27,549 nt of DNA from Alphaproteobacteria bacterium (GTDB lineage Bacteria; Pseudomonadota; Alphaproteobacteria; UBA8366): positions 1 to 27,549 of the forward strand of contig JAOTYV010000023.1 in assembly GCA_029861675.1 (NCBI GenBank), in the 5' to 3' direction. The translations under genes were made by a program, and so were the position numbers. Shown here piece by piece: positions 7,781-15,996 of this stretch; positions within the stretch are counted from its first letter, which is position 1; every line of letters begins with the position of its first letter. Below the pieces are notes generated by a model that had not been told where the DNA came from, did not search any database, and saw nothing but the letters and a program-made list of their open reading frames with translations.

Positions 7781-8176
7781 CTACTCCTTCGTCACCGCGG
7801 TCAGGTTCATCGTCAGCAGGGCGCCCGGCTTGGGCAGGCCGGTCACCCCAATGGCGGTCCGGGCCGGCCGCCGCGCACCCATCTTCTCGACATAGGCCGC
7901 ATTCATGCGCTCGAAATCCTGCATGTCGGCGAGGAAGATGTTGATGTGGATGACATGATCCAGATCCGATCCCACCGACGCCAGCATGATCTCGAACGCA
8001 TCGAGAATTTGTTTCGTCTGCGATCCGACGTCGGGGCCGGCCAGCGCGCCGGTCGCGGGATCGACCCCCGCGGTGCCGCCGATGGTGATGAATTGGCCAA
8101 CTTTTGCGATATGACTATACGGCCCAACCGGCGTCATTGTGTTGGGCGGCGTGGACAGCTCTATTTTCGACGGCAT
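7781..8176 (-). CDS. RidA family protein lacking the deaminase glutamate
   Basis: A 131-residue YjgF/YER057c/UK114 (RidA superfamily) protein. It shows GPYSHIAKVGQFITIGGTAGVDP, a central helix ending in FEIMLASVGSDLDHVIHINIFL, and RPARTAIGVTGLP. Arg106 in this PAR motif corresponds to Arg105 of Salmonella RidA, which binds the imine carboxylate. Aligning the C-terminal strand puts Thr122 (ALLTMNLTAV) at the place of RidA Glu120, which activates water. It is therefore probably not a typical 2-iminobutanoate deaminase; several RidA subfamilies lack this residue and have other or unknown roles. It may share a transcript with the CoA-transferase downstream. Confidence 0.9.
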   Translation of the reverse strand: MPSKIELSTPPNTMTPVGPYSHIAKVGQFITIGGTAGVDPATGALAGPDVGSQTKQILDAFEIMLASVGSDLDHVIHINIFLADMQDFERMNAAYVEKMGARRPARTAIGVTGLPKPGALLTMNLTAVTKE

Positions 8177-8216
8177 GGCACCTCCTGAACCGCGTAATGA
8201 GACGAACGCATCCCTT

Positions 8217-8246
8217 AAAAAGCATCAGCAAGCCAAGATGGCTTGC
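8217..8246 (-). terminator. Probable intrinsic terminator, minus strand
   Basis: GCAAGCCA (8228-8235) and TGGCTTGC (8239-8246) form a perfect 8-bp stem with a 3-base loop. Read on the minus strand, the hairpin is followed after 6 bases by TTTTT (8221-8217). It would end transcripts coming from the minus-strand operon that finishes at 8379, before the RidA-like gene. The spacing to the T-run is slightly longer than ideal. Confidence 0.45.
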
Positions 8247-8378
8247 CGAGGCGTCATCAACCGATCAAGCGTTTGAGCCTCATTTGTAACGACGTTGAGC
8301 GCGCTGACGAACATCGCACCAAGTCTATCGCGCAAAAATCGTCTCGGCGATGAAGCAATCCAAAGAAAGGCACGGCCA

Positions 8379-8687
8379 CTATTGACTTCTTTTTAGCCAC
8401 CGAATGCGCATTAAGCGGATCAGCCAAGCCAAAATAACGAGTCCGGTCAGCGGCGAAATCACGACGAGGTCCAGTCGTATATTCATGCGTGCCGGCATGG
8501 CGGATTCATAGGCAAAGTATAATGCGAGCGCCAGCCAGGGTAACAAATGCGTCCACCGGTTCCGCCCACCCTGCAAACGCCAAGGAATAATGGACACCAC
8601 CGTAACCATAATAATTCCTAAAAGGCAGCCATTGAGAATGTAGTTTAGGTTGGCATCTTGAACGTCGATCAACATGCCACAAACCAT
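8379..8687 (-). CDS. Small inner-membrane protein, unknown function
   Basis: A 102-residue protein with three hydrophobic segments: LNGCLLGIIMVTVVSIIPW, then HLLPWLALALYFAYES, then LVVISPLTGLVILAWLI, ending in a basic RLMRIRWLKRSQ tail that should face the cytoplasm. The pattern supports a real membrane protein, but I recognise no family. It starts 31 bases after the amidohydrolase stop on the same strand, so it is probably the last gene of that operon. Met1 (8687) and Met5 (8675) are both possible starts and neither has a clear SD. A terminator-like hairpin lies downstream at 8217-8246. Confidence 0.6.
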   Translation of the reverse strand: MVCGMLIDVQDANLNYILNGCLLGIIMVTVVSIIPWRLQGGRNRWTHLLPWLALALYFAYESAMPARMNIRLDLVVISPLTGLVILAWLIRLMRIRWLKRSQ

Positions 8688-8718
8688 AGACCGATATTCA
8701 CCGTCCGTAACCTACGGT

Positions 8719-9597
8719 CTAATCCTCGAAATCGTACAGCACCGCCGCATTGTCGGCGAGAATGGCATTGCGGGCGCGCGCATCGGGCACCCATTCCAGC
8801 AAGGCGTCCAAGTCGTCGGCCTCTTCCGGCTTGTCTTCCGGTCCATGGTGATGGGGATGCGGCCAGTTCGCGCCCCAGACCAGCCGGTCCGGCCGCGCCG
8901 CGACCAGCGCCCGAACCCGGTCGCCGACATCGGCATAGTCGGGCGGTCCGCCGGCGGAAGACATGTAGGGCGCCGAAATCTTGACCCAGCAACGGCCGGT
9001 CTCCAGGAAGCGCAGCAGCCCCTGAAAGCCCGGGTCGTTGACCCCTTTTTCCGGCGGAATGCGGCCGATGTGGTCGATCACGATGTCGACCGGCAGCTTC
9101 TCCAGCAGCGGCAGGGCCGCCGGCAGCCAGTCGCCGTCGTCCTGCATCTGCAAATGCCAGCCGAGCGGCGCGACCTTGCGCGCCATCGCCTCGGCGTCGT
9201 CGAGCGTAAGATCGTCGACCAGCAGAAAAAACCGCAAGCCCCGAATACCCGCCGCGTGCAGCGCCTTGAACTCGTCCGCGTCCGCGTCCTTTCGTGTTAC
9301 CGCGACGCCCCGCGCGCGCGCCGGACCAAGCTGCGCCATGGCATCCAGGGTGCAGCGATTGTCGGCGCCGTACAGCGACGGCTGCACGATGACGCAACGC
9401 TCGAATCCGAAGCGGTCCAGCATCGCCGCATAGGCGTCGACCGACGCGCCGAAATCGGGCTCCCGACCCGCTATCGGCGGGTATTTATCCCGCGCGCCGT
9501 AGATATGCGAATGCGTCTCGCAGGCCTTCGGCGGCATCACGAGGCGCGATTTCCGGCCGCCGCCGGTCACCATGTAGTCATGGGTTTTCGTCGTCAT
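8719..9597 (-). CDS. Amidohydrolase, 2-pyrone-4,6-dicarboxylate lactonase-like
   Basis: A 292-residue amidohydrolase_2 TIM-barrel protein. The HxH motif is His29/His31 in ETHSHIYG, and the strand IVIDHIGR holds His176. DRLVWGANWPHPHHH (238-252) is the C-terminal catalytic strand, and the tail NAAVLYDF is typical of the family. The closest well-known relative is LigI, which hydrolyses the lactone 2-pyrone-4,6-dicarboxylate; the family also includes other lactonases, such as 4-sulfomuconolactonase. The catalytic aspartate of LigI (the D of DWPHP) is Asn244 here. The ATG at 9595-9597 overlaps the stop of the upstream dehydrogenase in an ATGA, so the two are translationally coupled. Substrate unknown; a lactone made from, or yielding, a 2-hydroxyacid would fit. 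Confidence 0.85.
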   Translation of the reverse strand: MTTKTHDYMVTGGGRKSRLVMPPKACETHSHIYGARDKYPPIAGREPDFGASVDAYAAMLDRFGFERCVIVQPSLYGADNRCTLDAMAQLGPARARGVAVTRKDADADEFKALHAAGIRGLRFFLLVDDLTLDDAEAMARKVAPLGWHLQMQDDGDWLPAALPLLEKLPVDIVIDHIGRIPPEKGVNDPGFQGLLRFLETGRCWVKISAPYMSSAGGPPDYADVGDRVRALVAARPDRLVWGANWPHPHHHGPEDKPEEADDLDALLEWVPDARARNAILADNAAVLYDFED

Positions 9598-10658
9598 GGT
9601 TCGGCGTGCTCCTCCGGTGGTTGGCCCATGATGCGGGCATAACGATCGACATAGCGCGGCCAGACATCCGGGTTGAGCAGGCGCGGCGGCCGCTTTCCCT
9701 CGAAGATCGTGAGCCATTGAGCCGCCGCGCCGCGTGATACGCGAAGCCGGCTCTCGGCGGTCATGCCGGCATTGTGCGGCGTGGTCAGCACATTGGGAAA
9801 AGCCAGCAGCGGATGATCGGCCGGTGGCGGCTCGACTTCCCAGACGTCCAGCCCGGCGCCGGCGATCTCGCCCCGCCGCAACGCGGCCGCCAAAGCCGCT
9901 TCGTCATGGATACCGCCGCGCGCCACCGTGACGAAATAGGCGCCCGGTTTCATCAGCGCGAATTCGCGGGCGCCGAACAGACGGCGGGTTTGGTCGGTGA
10001 GCGGCAGCGCGGCGACGACGAAATCCGCTTGCCCCAGCATGGCGTCGAACGCCACCGGCTCGGCGCCGCAGGCTCGGATGTCCGCGTCGCTCATGCGCGG
10101 ATGATGGGTGATCACGCGCATACCGAAAGCGCCACCGCAAATCTCCGCAAGCCGGCGGCCGACGGCGCCGAACCCGGCGACACCAAGCACCTTGCCGTCG
10201 ATGTCATGCCCGCCATAGTCGAGACGCGACCAGTCGGCGTCGCCATGCATTGCCGTGTGCGCCTGAATGATCTTCTTGGACAAGCAAAGCATCATGCCGA
10301 GCGCGTGTTGTGCGACCGCCGTTGCGTGCAGCCCCGCCTGGTTGACCACCAGCACGCCGGCCGCCGTGCAATCGGCCAGGTTCACCGCATCGTATCCCGA
10401 CCCCGGCGTCGAGACGGCGAGCAGATTGGGACATCGCGCGATCAGCGCCCGGTCGGCGCCATAGCCGTGCTGCACGGCTTCCTGGCTGTACGCCTGGAGT
10501 TGATAGCCCTGCGCGGCGGCCAGGACCCGGTCGATGTCGTCTTGCTCCATTTCGTATTCCAGACGGGTCAGGGCGATCCCGCCGGATCGCAACGTCTCCG
10601 CATAAACGTCGGCATTCGAAAGGCGCCGGAAATAAGCAACCTGCTTTTCCATGTTCAT
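9594..10658 (-). CDS. D-2-hydroxyacid dehydrogenase (NAD(P)-dependent)
   Basis: A 354-residue member of the D-isomer-specific 2-hydroxyacid dehydrogenase family, interconverting 2-hydroxyacids and 2-oxoacids. The Rossmann motif is GFGAVGRR (about 162-169). The catalytic residues are Arg247 in VARGG, Glu276 in DVWEVEP and His295 in PHNAG. The substrate-domain motif STPGSGYDAVN is near 83-93. I prefer the ATG at 10658; the frame continues to a TTG at 10703 without family-like sequence, and an ATG at 10652 is also possible. The gene heads a minus-strand operon with the lactonase-like amidohydrolase (4-base overlap) and a small membrane protein, and is divergent from an MFS transporter. Uptake, ring opening and oxidation of one compound is a sensible but unproven reading. 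Confidence 0.92.
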   Translation of the reverse strand: MNMEKQVAYFRRLSNADVYAETLRSGGIALTRLEYEMEQDDIDRVLAAAQGYQLQAYSQEAVQHGYGADRALIARCPNLLAVSTPGSGYDAVNLADCTAAGVLVVNQAGLHATAVAQHALGMMLCLSKKIIQAHTAMHGDADWSRLDYGGHDIDGKVLGVAGFGAVGRRLAEICGGAFGMRVITHHPRMSDADIRACGAEPVAFDAMLGQADFVVAALPLTDQTRRLFGAREFALMKPGAYFVTVARGGIHDEAALAAALRRGEIAGAGLDVWEVEPPPADHPLLAFPNVLTTPHNAGMTAESRLRVSRGAAAQWLTIFEGKRPPRLLNPDVWPRYVDRYARIMGQPPEEHAEP

Positions 10659-10934
10659 CGTCGATCCCGGCGCAGCCCAAATCTCGGGAGGATGATCCGG
10701 CAATGGCCGCAGAGGTCAAATCGGGAGAGGCGCATATCGTCGGTCGGCTTTTCCGGTGTTTGCATGGGAAGAGAGCACCCTACACCGGACACCAGCGAGA
10801 GGGTAAGATCAACCCACATCCTTTGGCCAGGCATCGTCTGGCCGCTTTCGCGAGATTCCGCCAATGGCGAGGCATTATTTCAAGCGCAGTGGCGCGGGCG
10901 CGTCGATTCCCGCACCCTGCCCGGGACGGGTTTG

Positions 10935-12206
10935 TTGAGCGCACCCGAAAACGGCGCCGCACCGGCCCGGCGGGTGCGGCCGATCGAATTGTTTCGCGAC
11001 GGCAATTACCGGCGGCTCTGGGTCACCGGTGGGTTCGTTGGCGTTATTCGCTGGCTCGAACTGCTCGCCATTAGCGTCTTTGTCCTGGAAGTGACCGGGT
11101 CGGTTTTCCAGACCGCGTTGATGTCCTTTTTCCGCTTTCTGCCGATGATATTGCTGGGCGCGGTCATGGGCACCATCGGCGAAAGGGTGAACCGCCGCCG
11201 CTTCATGCTGGGCGCGCTGTGCGCTCTGACCTGCATCACCTTCTTGCTGGGCATGCTGGCCATGACCGGCCAGATTGCCGTGTGGCATGTGGCGATTGGC
11301 GCCTTTCTTGGCGGGGCGATGCACACCTCCGAATTCCCGGTGCGCCGCGCCATGCTGGGCGAAATTGCCGGACCCGGCCGCGCCGGACCGGCGCTCGCCC
11401 TCGATTCGGTGACCAACAACGGCACACGACTGCTTGGCCCCATCGGCGGCGGCGTGCTGTATGATCAGATCGGCTTGCACGGCGCATATTTCCTCTGCAC
11501 CGTCTTGTACGGCATCGGCTTCCTGTTGACCTATCGCGTGCGCTATCAGTCGGCGGCGCAATCGGCCGCGCATGTGCACTACCTCACCAACCTGGTCGAA
11601 GGGGTGCGCTTCGTTTTCCGCAACCGCGGGCTGGTCGGCGCGCTGCTGGTCACGATCATCGTCAATATGTTCGCGGTGCCGTTCAGCGCCATGATCCCGG
11701 TGATCGGCAAGAACGAGCTGCAGCTCAGCGCATCGCTGATCGGGGTGCTCGCCTCCGCGGAAGGGGTCGGTGCGCTGATCGGCGCGATAACCATCACCTG
11801 GCTGCAGCCGGCAAATTTCACCCGCACCTATCTGATCGGCTCGTTCATATTCTTGTTGGGCGTCGGTCTCTTCGCCGGATCGAATAGCTTCGTGATCGCG
11901 ATCGCCGTCTTGCTTGTCGCGGGGCTCGGCCATGCCGGCTTCTCGACGACGCAATCGGCCATCATGTTCGCGGCGGCGACGCCGGAGATGCGGTCCCGGG
12001 TGCTCGGCGTGCTCGCCACCTGTATCGGCGGCGGCCCGATCGGCGTGCTGCATCTGGGCCTGCTGTCGGACCATCTCGGCGCACCGGTCGGCATCGCGAT
12101 TATGGTCGTCGAAGGCGTGCTGCTGCTGTTGCTCACGGCGGTGATCTGGCCCGAGTTGTTCCGCGGCACCGTGATCCGAACGGCTAGCGAGCCCACAGCA
12201 AAATAA
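10935..12206 (+). CDS. MFS transporter
   Basis: A transporter with about 12 membrane helices, of the MFS_3/enterobactin-exporter-like type. The core starts at PIELFRDGNYRRLWVTGGF. The loop between helices 2 and 3 holds GTIGERVNRRRFML, the MFS signature region, and a long central loop precedes YLTNLVEGVRFVFRNRGL. The start is uncertain. Consecutive TTG codons at 10932 and 10935, just after GGGACGGG, give a normal 423-residue protein. An in-frame ATG at 10764 would add 57 residues that look unlike an MFS N-terminus, and the frame stays open far into the divergent dehydrogenase. The 3' end overlaps the convergent DMT gene by 23 bases. Divergence from the hydroxyacid operon suggests a common substrate; direction of transport is unclear. 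Confidence 0.88.
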   Translation: MSAPENGAAPARRVRPIELFRDGNYRRLWVTGGFVGVIRWLELLAISVFVLEVTGSVFQTALMSFFRFLPMILLGAVMGTIGERVNRRRFMLGALCALTCITFLLGMLAMTGQIAVWHVAIGAFLGGAMHTSEFPVRRAMLGEIAGPGRAGPALALDSVTNNGTRLLGPIGGGVLYDQIGLHGAYFLCTVLYGIGFLLTYRVRYQSAAQSAAHVHYLTNLVEGVRFVFRNRGLVGALLVTIIVNMFAVPFSAMIPVIGKNELQLSASLIGVLASAEGVGALIGAITITWLQPANFTRTYLIGSFIFLLGVGLFAGSNSFVIAIAVLLVAGLGHAGFSTTQSAIMFAAATPEMRSRVLGVLATCIGGGPIGVLHLGLLSDHLGAPVGIAIMVVEGVLLLLLTAVIWPELFRGTVIRTASEPTAK

Positions 12207-13101
12207 CGATGCCGGCCACGATCAGCACCATGCCGGCAAGCTCCCACCGGGTCGACCGCTCCTTGAAAATCAGATAGGAGACCAGCAGGGTGAACACCAG
12301 CTCGATCTGGCCCAACGTTTTCACATAGGCAGCATTTTCCAGCGTCATTGCGATGAACCAGCACATCGAGCCGAGCACGCTCGAAAGACCGATCAGCGCC
12401 GCAAAGCGCAAATGCCGGAAAATGCGTATCAGCTGCGCCCGGTCGCGCAGCAGGAAATAGCCCAGCATCATAACGGTCTGCATTCCAAGTACCCAGACCA
12501 GCGTGTAGGTCGCGGCCAGGACGACGCTGTCCGAACCGAGCGACAGGCTGGCCGCCCGGATTGCCACCGACGCGATTGCGAAGCCGGCGCCCGACGCCAA
12601 GCCGATCATCGCTTCGCGGCTAAGCCAGCCGGTCAGGAATCCGCGCAAACCGGCGTGCCCATAGACCACCGAAATGGTCATCACGCCGACCACACTGATC
12701 AGGATGGCGGCAAATCCGGCAACGCTCATGGCTTCGCCAAACAACACCAGGCCGAACAGGGCGGTCTGGATTGCTTCCGTCTTGGTGTATGTGGTGCCGA
12801 CCGCAAAATTGCGGAAGGAAAAGAGATAAAGCAGCAGGAAGGTTCCCATGACTTGACCGAACGCGGCGACCACGGCGTACAGGACGAACGGACCGTCCGG
12901 TGCCGGCGCCTCGGCCTCCCCGGTCTGTAGAAGGGCGAACAGGAAGAAAACCGCCAACGGCAGCCCGAAGGCGAAGCGGATAAACGTTACCGCGCTCGTC
13001 TTGAGGTCGGATTTCAGTTTCTTCTGCAGGGCCGACCGGATGGTCTGCAGGATCACGGCGGCAATCGTGATCGGCACCCAGGCGTCGACCAGCGGGATCA
13101 T
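12184..13101 (-). CDS. DMT superfamily transporter with two EamA domains
   Basis: A 305-residue protein with ten predicted membrane helices in two EamA repeats. The first runs from about residue 7 to 145 and contains the repeat end TYTKTEAIQTALFGLVLFGEAMS. The second runs from about 160 to 304 and ends YVKTLGQIELVFTLLVSYLIFKE, followed by LAGMVLIVAGIVILLW. These transporters usually export amino acids or other small metabolites across the inner membrane. The ATG at 13101 follows the Rieske gene by 24 bases, so VOC, Rieske and DMT form one minus-strand operon. Its last 23 bases overlap the end of the convergent MFS gene. Confidence 0.92.
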   Translation of the reverse strand: MIPLVDAWVPITIAAVILQTIRSALQKKLKSDLKTSAVTFIRFAFGLPLAVFFLFALLQTGEAEAPAPDGPFVLYAVVAAFGQVMGTFLLLYLFSFRNFAVGTTYTKTEAIQTALFGLVLFGEAMSVAGFAAILISVVGVMTISVVYGHAGLRGFLTGWLSREAMIGLASGAGFAIASVAIRAASLSLGSDSVVLAATYTLVWVLGMQTVMMLGYFLLRDRAQLIRIFRHLRFAALIGLSSVLGSMCWFIAMTLENAAYVKTLGQIELVFTLLVSYLIFKERSTRWELAGMVLIVAGIVILLWAR

Positions 13102-13125
13102 CGGAACTTCTTTCGTATGACGGTG

Positions 13126-13506
13126 TCAGCCGAGGTCGGACATGACCTTTGAAATCTCGTCGACCAGGGCGACATCGTCGCGATCGAGAAAGACGGTTCC
13201 GTCGCGCAAGACAATGGGAGCCGCCACCAAAGCCTGGCCAAGGCAGGGACCGCTGACGCAATTGCCGTCTTCCAGCCCGAACTGCGCGCCGTGGACGCCG
13301 CAGTACAAGTAGCGTCCGTCATCATCCATGAATTCGCCGGGCTCGAAATCGAGCCGCGACAGCGCGTGCGGGCATAGATTGACGTATCCGTACACGCGAT
13401 CGCCGCGCCGCGCGACGAGCAGACGCTGCGCCAATCGCGGGCCTTCCACGGCGAAGCCGCGGGCGTCGCCGTCGGGAATCGCATCAAGCGAACACAATGC
13501 CAACAT
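13126..13506 (-). CDS. Rieske [2Fe-2S] ferredoxin-like protein
   Basis: A 126-residue stand-alone Rieske domain. Cluster ligands are Cys45 and His47 in NLCPHAL, and Cys69 and His72 in YCGVHGAQF, with 21 residues between the two motifs. The following segment LEDGNCVSGPCLGQ matches the third loop of Rieske ferredoxins, which has the family's GxCxxGP turn. There is no signal peptide or membrane anchor, so it is a soluble electron carrier or a small oxygenase component. It lies between the VOC and DMT genes in one operon, divergent from five 2-oxoglutarate dioxygenases. No ferredoxin reductase or Rieske oxygenase alpha subunit is in the window, so its partner is unknown. Confidence 0.92.
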   Translation of the reverse strand: MLALCSLDAIPDGDARGFAVEGPRLAQRLLVARRGDRVYGYVNLCPHALSRLDFEPGEFMDDDGRYLYCGVHGAQFGLEDGNCVSGPCLGQALVAAPIVLRDGTVFLDRDDVALVDEISKVMSDLG

Positions 13507-13542
13507 CGCCGGAACCTGCCCGCCGCCCGCGGTTGCCGAGCC

Positions 13543-13935
13543 CTAGCCGTTCTTGTGGGCGGTGTTGAAGTAGTTGGTCGGCGAGATTTCCGCCACGACG
13601 CCGAAGGGCGACCGGAACTTGATCGGCAGAACACCCGGCGCCGACAGGATTTCGCAACCCATCTCGGTGAGCTTCGCGTGCGAGCCATCGAGATCATCCA
13701 CCTCGACGCCGAAATGATGGATGCAGGGACCGGGACCGGAGAGGCCCGCTTCCGGCGAATCCTCGCTGTCATATTCGACGATGGCGAGATCGAAATTCCC
13801 GTCGGTCAGGTGACAGGACGTATGGTCGCGCACCTTCGATTGCTTGAGTTCCTCGAACCCGAAGATTTCCTTGTAAAAGGTCTTGGCCTTCTCGATATCG
13901 GGAACCTTCACGGCGATATGGTAAATCTTGGACAT
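13543..13935 (-). CDS. VOC family (glyoxalase/dioxygenase fold) protein
   Basis: A 130-residue vicinal-oxygen-chelate protein made of two beta-alpha-beta-beta-beta modules. The first is KIYHIAVKVPDIEKAKTFYKE and the second is IHHFGVEVDDLDGSHAKL. Likely metal ligands are His6, His73 or His74, and Glu116 in FGVVAEISP. The family covers glyoxalases, epimerases and extradiol dioxygenases, and the reaction cannot be chosen from this sequence. The ATG at 13935 has AAGGG upstream; the longer frame to 14061 is out-of-family. It is the first gene of the VOC-Rieske-DMT operon. The 280-base spacer to the divergent dioxygenase operon (13936-14215) must hold promoters for both, but I see no convincing -35/-10 pair in it. 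Confidence 0.9.
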   Translation of the reverse strand: MSKIYHIAVKVPDIEKAKTFYKEIFGFEELKQSKVRDHTSCHLTDGNFDLAIVEYDSEDSPEAGLSGPGPCIHHFGVEVDDLDGSHAKLTEMGCEILSAPGVLPIKFRSPFGVVAEISPTNYFNTAHKNG

Positions 13936-14215
13936 GGCTTGACCCTTCTCTCTGGACGGTGGCGATGCGCCACCGGTCATTGCATTGCCGGGAATCTGCT
14001 GCCTCATATATAGACGGCGTGTAGCCGCAACGCCAGCAGCGCCGGGCCGCCGGCCGTCCATCGGGTCACATTGCCAGCGCGGCGGCCCCGGCCGTATAAT
14101 CGCCGGGTTTCGACCATCAGATTTACAGCCAGGATGACAAGGCGGCCGGCAGGGGTTTCCTGTGCGTGTTTAATTGTGGCCGCGCTGTCCTGATATTTTC
14201 CGGAGGAAACCGACG

Positions 14216-15064
14216 ATGGCGTTGAAAATCAACAAACTGGGCGAGGCGTTGGGCGCGGAGGCGACCGGGATAGACTTCAGCAGGCCGTTCGACAACGCGA
14301 CGGCACGAGCCCTCAACGATGCGTTTCTGGAGCATCATCTGCTCTGCCTTCGATCGGCGCCGCTGGAGCCGGCGAATTTCGCCCGGATCGGCCGCCATTT
14401 CGGCGAACCGCAGCTACAGCTCCTCCGCAAGCGCCGGCACGGCGAGGTGCCCGAAGTCTCGGTCCTCGAATCCACCTATATGAAGCCGGAAGACAAGCCG
14501 GACGATCTGAAAATGAAGCGGCTCACCGGATGGCACACCGACGATTCCTATTTTGCGGCGCCCGCGAAGGCGACCATGCTCCAGTCGCTGGAAATCCCCG
14601 AAACCGGCGGCGAGACCAAGTTCTGCAACCTCCGGGCCGCCTACGAAGATTTGCCGGAAGACAGGAAAAAGGCGCTGGATGGGCTCAAGGCGGTGCACAG
14701 CTATGACACGTTCCGCTCTCCGGCGCGCGCGGCGAAACGCATGAAAGTTGAAGAGGACGAAACACCGGACGTGGTGCACCCGCTGATCCGCACCCATGAG
14801 GATACCGGCAAGAAGGCGATCTACCTCAACGCCAACCGGACCGACCATATCGTCGGCATGCCGCGCGCCGAGAGCGACGCGCTGCTCGACGAATTGCACG
14901 ACCACATGACTCAGCCGAAGTACCAGTACCATCACAAATGGCGGGTCGGGGACCTTCTGGTCTGGGACAACCGCTGCCTGGTCCATTCGGTGAATATGGA
15001 TTTTCCGGTCGGCCAGAAACGCCTGCATCAACGCATCCTGCTCGCGGGCACGGCGCCCCTCTAG
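14216..15064 (+). CDS. TauD/TfdA family 2-oxoglutarate dioxygenase, paralogue 1
   Basis: A 282-residue Fe(II)/2-oxoglutarate dioxygenase. The iron triad is His107 and Asp109 in GWHTDDSYF and His257 in CLVHSVN. The 2-oxoglutarate contacts are Thr134 in GGET and Arg269, and the second arginine Arg273 matches TauD Arg270. At the position of taurine-binding His70 of TauD it has Gln68 (FGEPQLQ). It is the most divergent of the five copies, with DDSY after the iron motif where three of the others have DHS[YF] and the fifth DHSN, and a charged loop around KPEDKPDD. The ATG at 14216 has GGAGGAAA 6 bases upstream, the strongest SD in the operon, and is its first gene. Substrate unknown. Confidence 0.94.
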   Translation: MALKINKLGEALGAEATGIDFSRPFDNATARALNDAFLEHHLLCLRSAPLEPANFARIGRHFGEPQLQLLRKRRHGEVPEVSVLESTYMKPEDKPDDLKMKRLTGWHTDDSYFAAPAKATMLQSLEIPETGGETKFCNLRAAYEDLPEDRKKALDGLKAVHSYDTFRSPARAAKRMKVEEDETPDVVHPLIRTHEDTGKKAIYLNANRTDHIVGMPRAESDALLDELHDHMTQPKYQYHHKWRVGDLLVWDNRCLVHSVNMDFPVGQKRLHQRILLAGTAPL

Positions 15065-15099
15065 GCGCCGGCTACCGCAGCAACCAAGGGAGACAGATC

Positions 15100-15939
15100 A
15101 TGGACATAGAAATCAGGCGCCTTGGTGAGATGGCGGGCGCGGAGATTCTGGGTCTGGATTTCAACCATCCGTTGGATGGCGAGACGGTCGACACCATCAA
15201 TCAGGCGTTTCTCGACCATCACGTTGTGTGTATCCGCGATCAGGACATCTCGATCGAACGGTATCTCGAAGTCGCCGCCGTGTTCGGCGAAGCACAGCCG
15301 CAAAAAATTCCCCAATTCGCGCATCCGGAGACCGACCTGATTTCGGTTCTGTCGCCCAGCGTGAACCGCGAATCGGACGATCCCAACAGCAAACTGATCG
15401 TCCGCGGCACCTTCTGGCACACCGACCACTCCTATCATCGGGCGCCGGTCAAGGCGACGCTGCTGCACGCAGTCAAAATTCCCTCCAAGGGTGGCGACAC
15501 GCGATTCCTCAACATGCACGCTGCCTATGAGGCGCTGCCCGACGCCATGAAGCAGCGTATCGAGGGGTTGCGCGGCGTCCACTGCCTGACCGGGCGGCGC
15601 AATTTTACCGGCCGGAAGCGGCGGACCGACGACGAGGTCGACGGGCCGACCGCGGCCCATCCGCTGGTGCGCACCCATGACGACACCGGGCGCAAGGCGA
15701 TCTATATGAACCCCAACCGGATGAACGGGATCGACGGCTGGAGCGACGCGGACAGCGACGCGTTGCTCGATGCGCTGAACGAGCATTGTTTCGACGCGCG
15801 CTTCGAATATCGCCATCGATGGAAACCGCACGACATGCTGATCTGGGACAATCGGTGCCTGATGCACGCGGCGAGCGACGACTATCACGAACCGCGCCAC
15901 ATGCACCGGGCCTTGTTGCGCGGCACCGCCCCGCATTGA
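15100..15939 (+). CDS. TauD/TfdA family 2-oxoglutarate dioxygenase, paralogue 2
   Basis: A 279-residue paralogue lying 35 bases after the first. The iron ligands are His107 and Asp109 in FWHTDHSY and His256 in CLMHAAS. The 2-oxoglutarate residues are Thr134 (GGDT) and Arg266, with Arg270 as the presumed substrate-side arginine. Gln68 again replaces the taurine-binding histidine of TauD. It is distinguished by an insertion rich in basic residues, GRRNFTGRKRRTDDEVDG (about 165-182), near the substrate lid. The SD AAGGGAGA lies 6 bases before the ATG. It is followed by the rhodanese gene 57 bases later. The family hydroxylates the carbon next to a leaving heteroatom in many organosulfonates, sulfate esters and ethers; which of these applies is not visible. 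Confidence 0.94.
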   Translation: MDIEIRRLGEMAGAEILGLDFNHPLDGETVDTINQAFLDHHVVCIRDQDISIERYLEVAAVFGEAQPQKIPQFAHPETDLISVLSPSVNRESDDPNSKLIVRGTFWHTDHSYHRAPVKATLLHAVKIPSKGGDTRFLNMHAAYEALPDAMKQRIEGLRGVHCLTGRRNFTGRKRRTDDEVDGPTAAHPLVRTHDDTGRKAIYMNPNRMNGIDGWSDADSDALLDALNEHCFDARFEYRHRWKPHDMLIWDNRCLMHAASDDYHEPRHMHRALLRGTAPH

Positions 15940-15996
15940 CTGGCGTGCCCGCCCAACCGAATGCCACTAGCAAAAAGCCAAGGGAAGGCCGCGAAG

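Noticed and set aside
9774..10931. Long N-terminal extension of the MFS gene (open frame begins at 9774)
   Set aside because: This part is antisense to the D-2-hydroxyacid dehydrogenase and has no transporter features. A start near 10935 gives a normal MFS length.
10875..12074. Open frame of 399 codons on the minus strand
   Set aside because: Antisense to the MFS gene, mostly Arg, Asp, Gln and Ala without structure.
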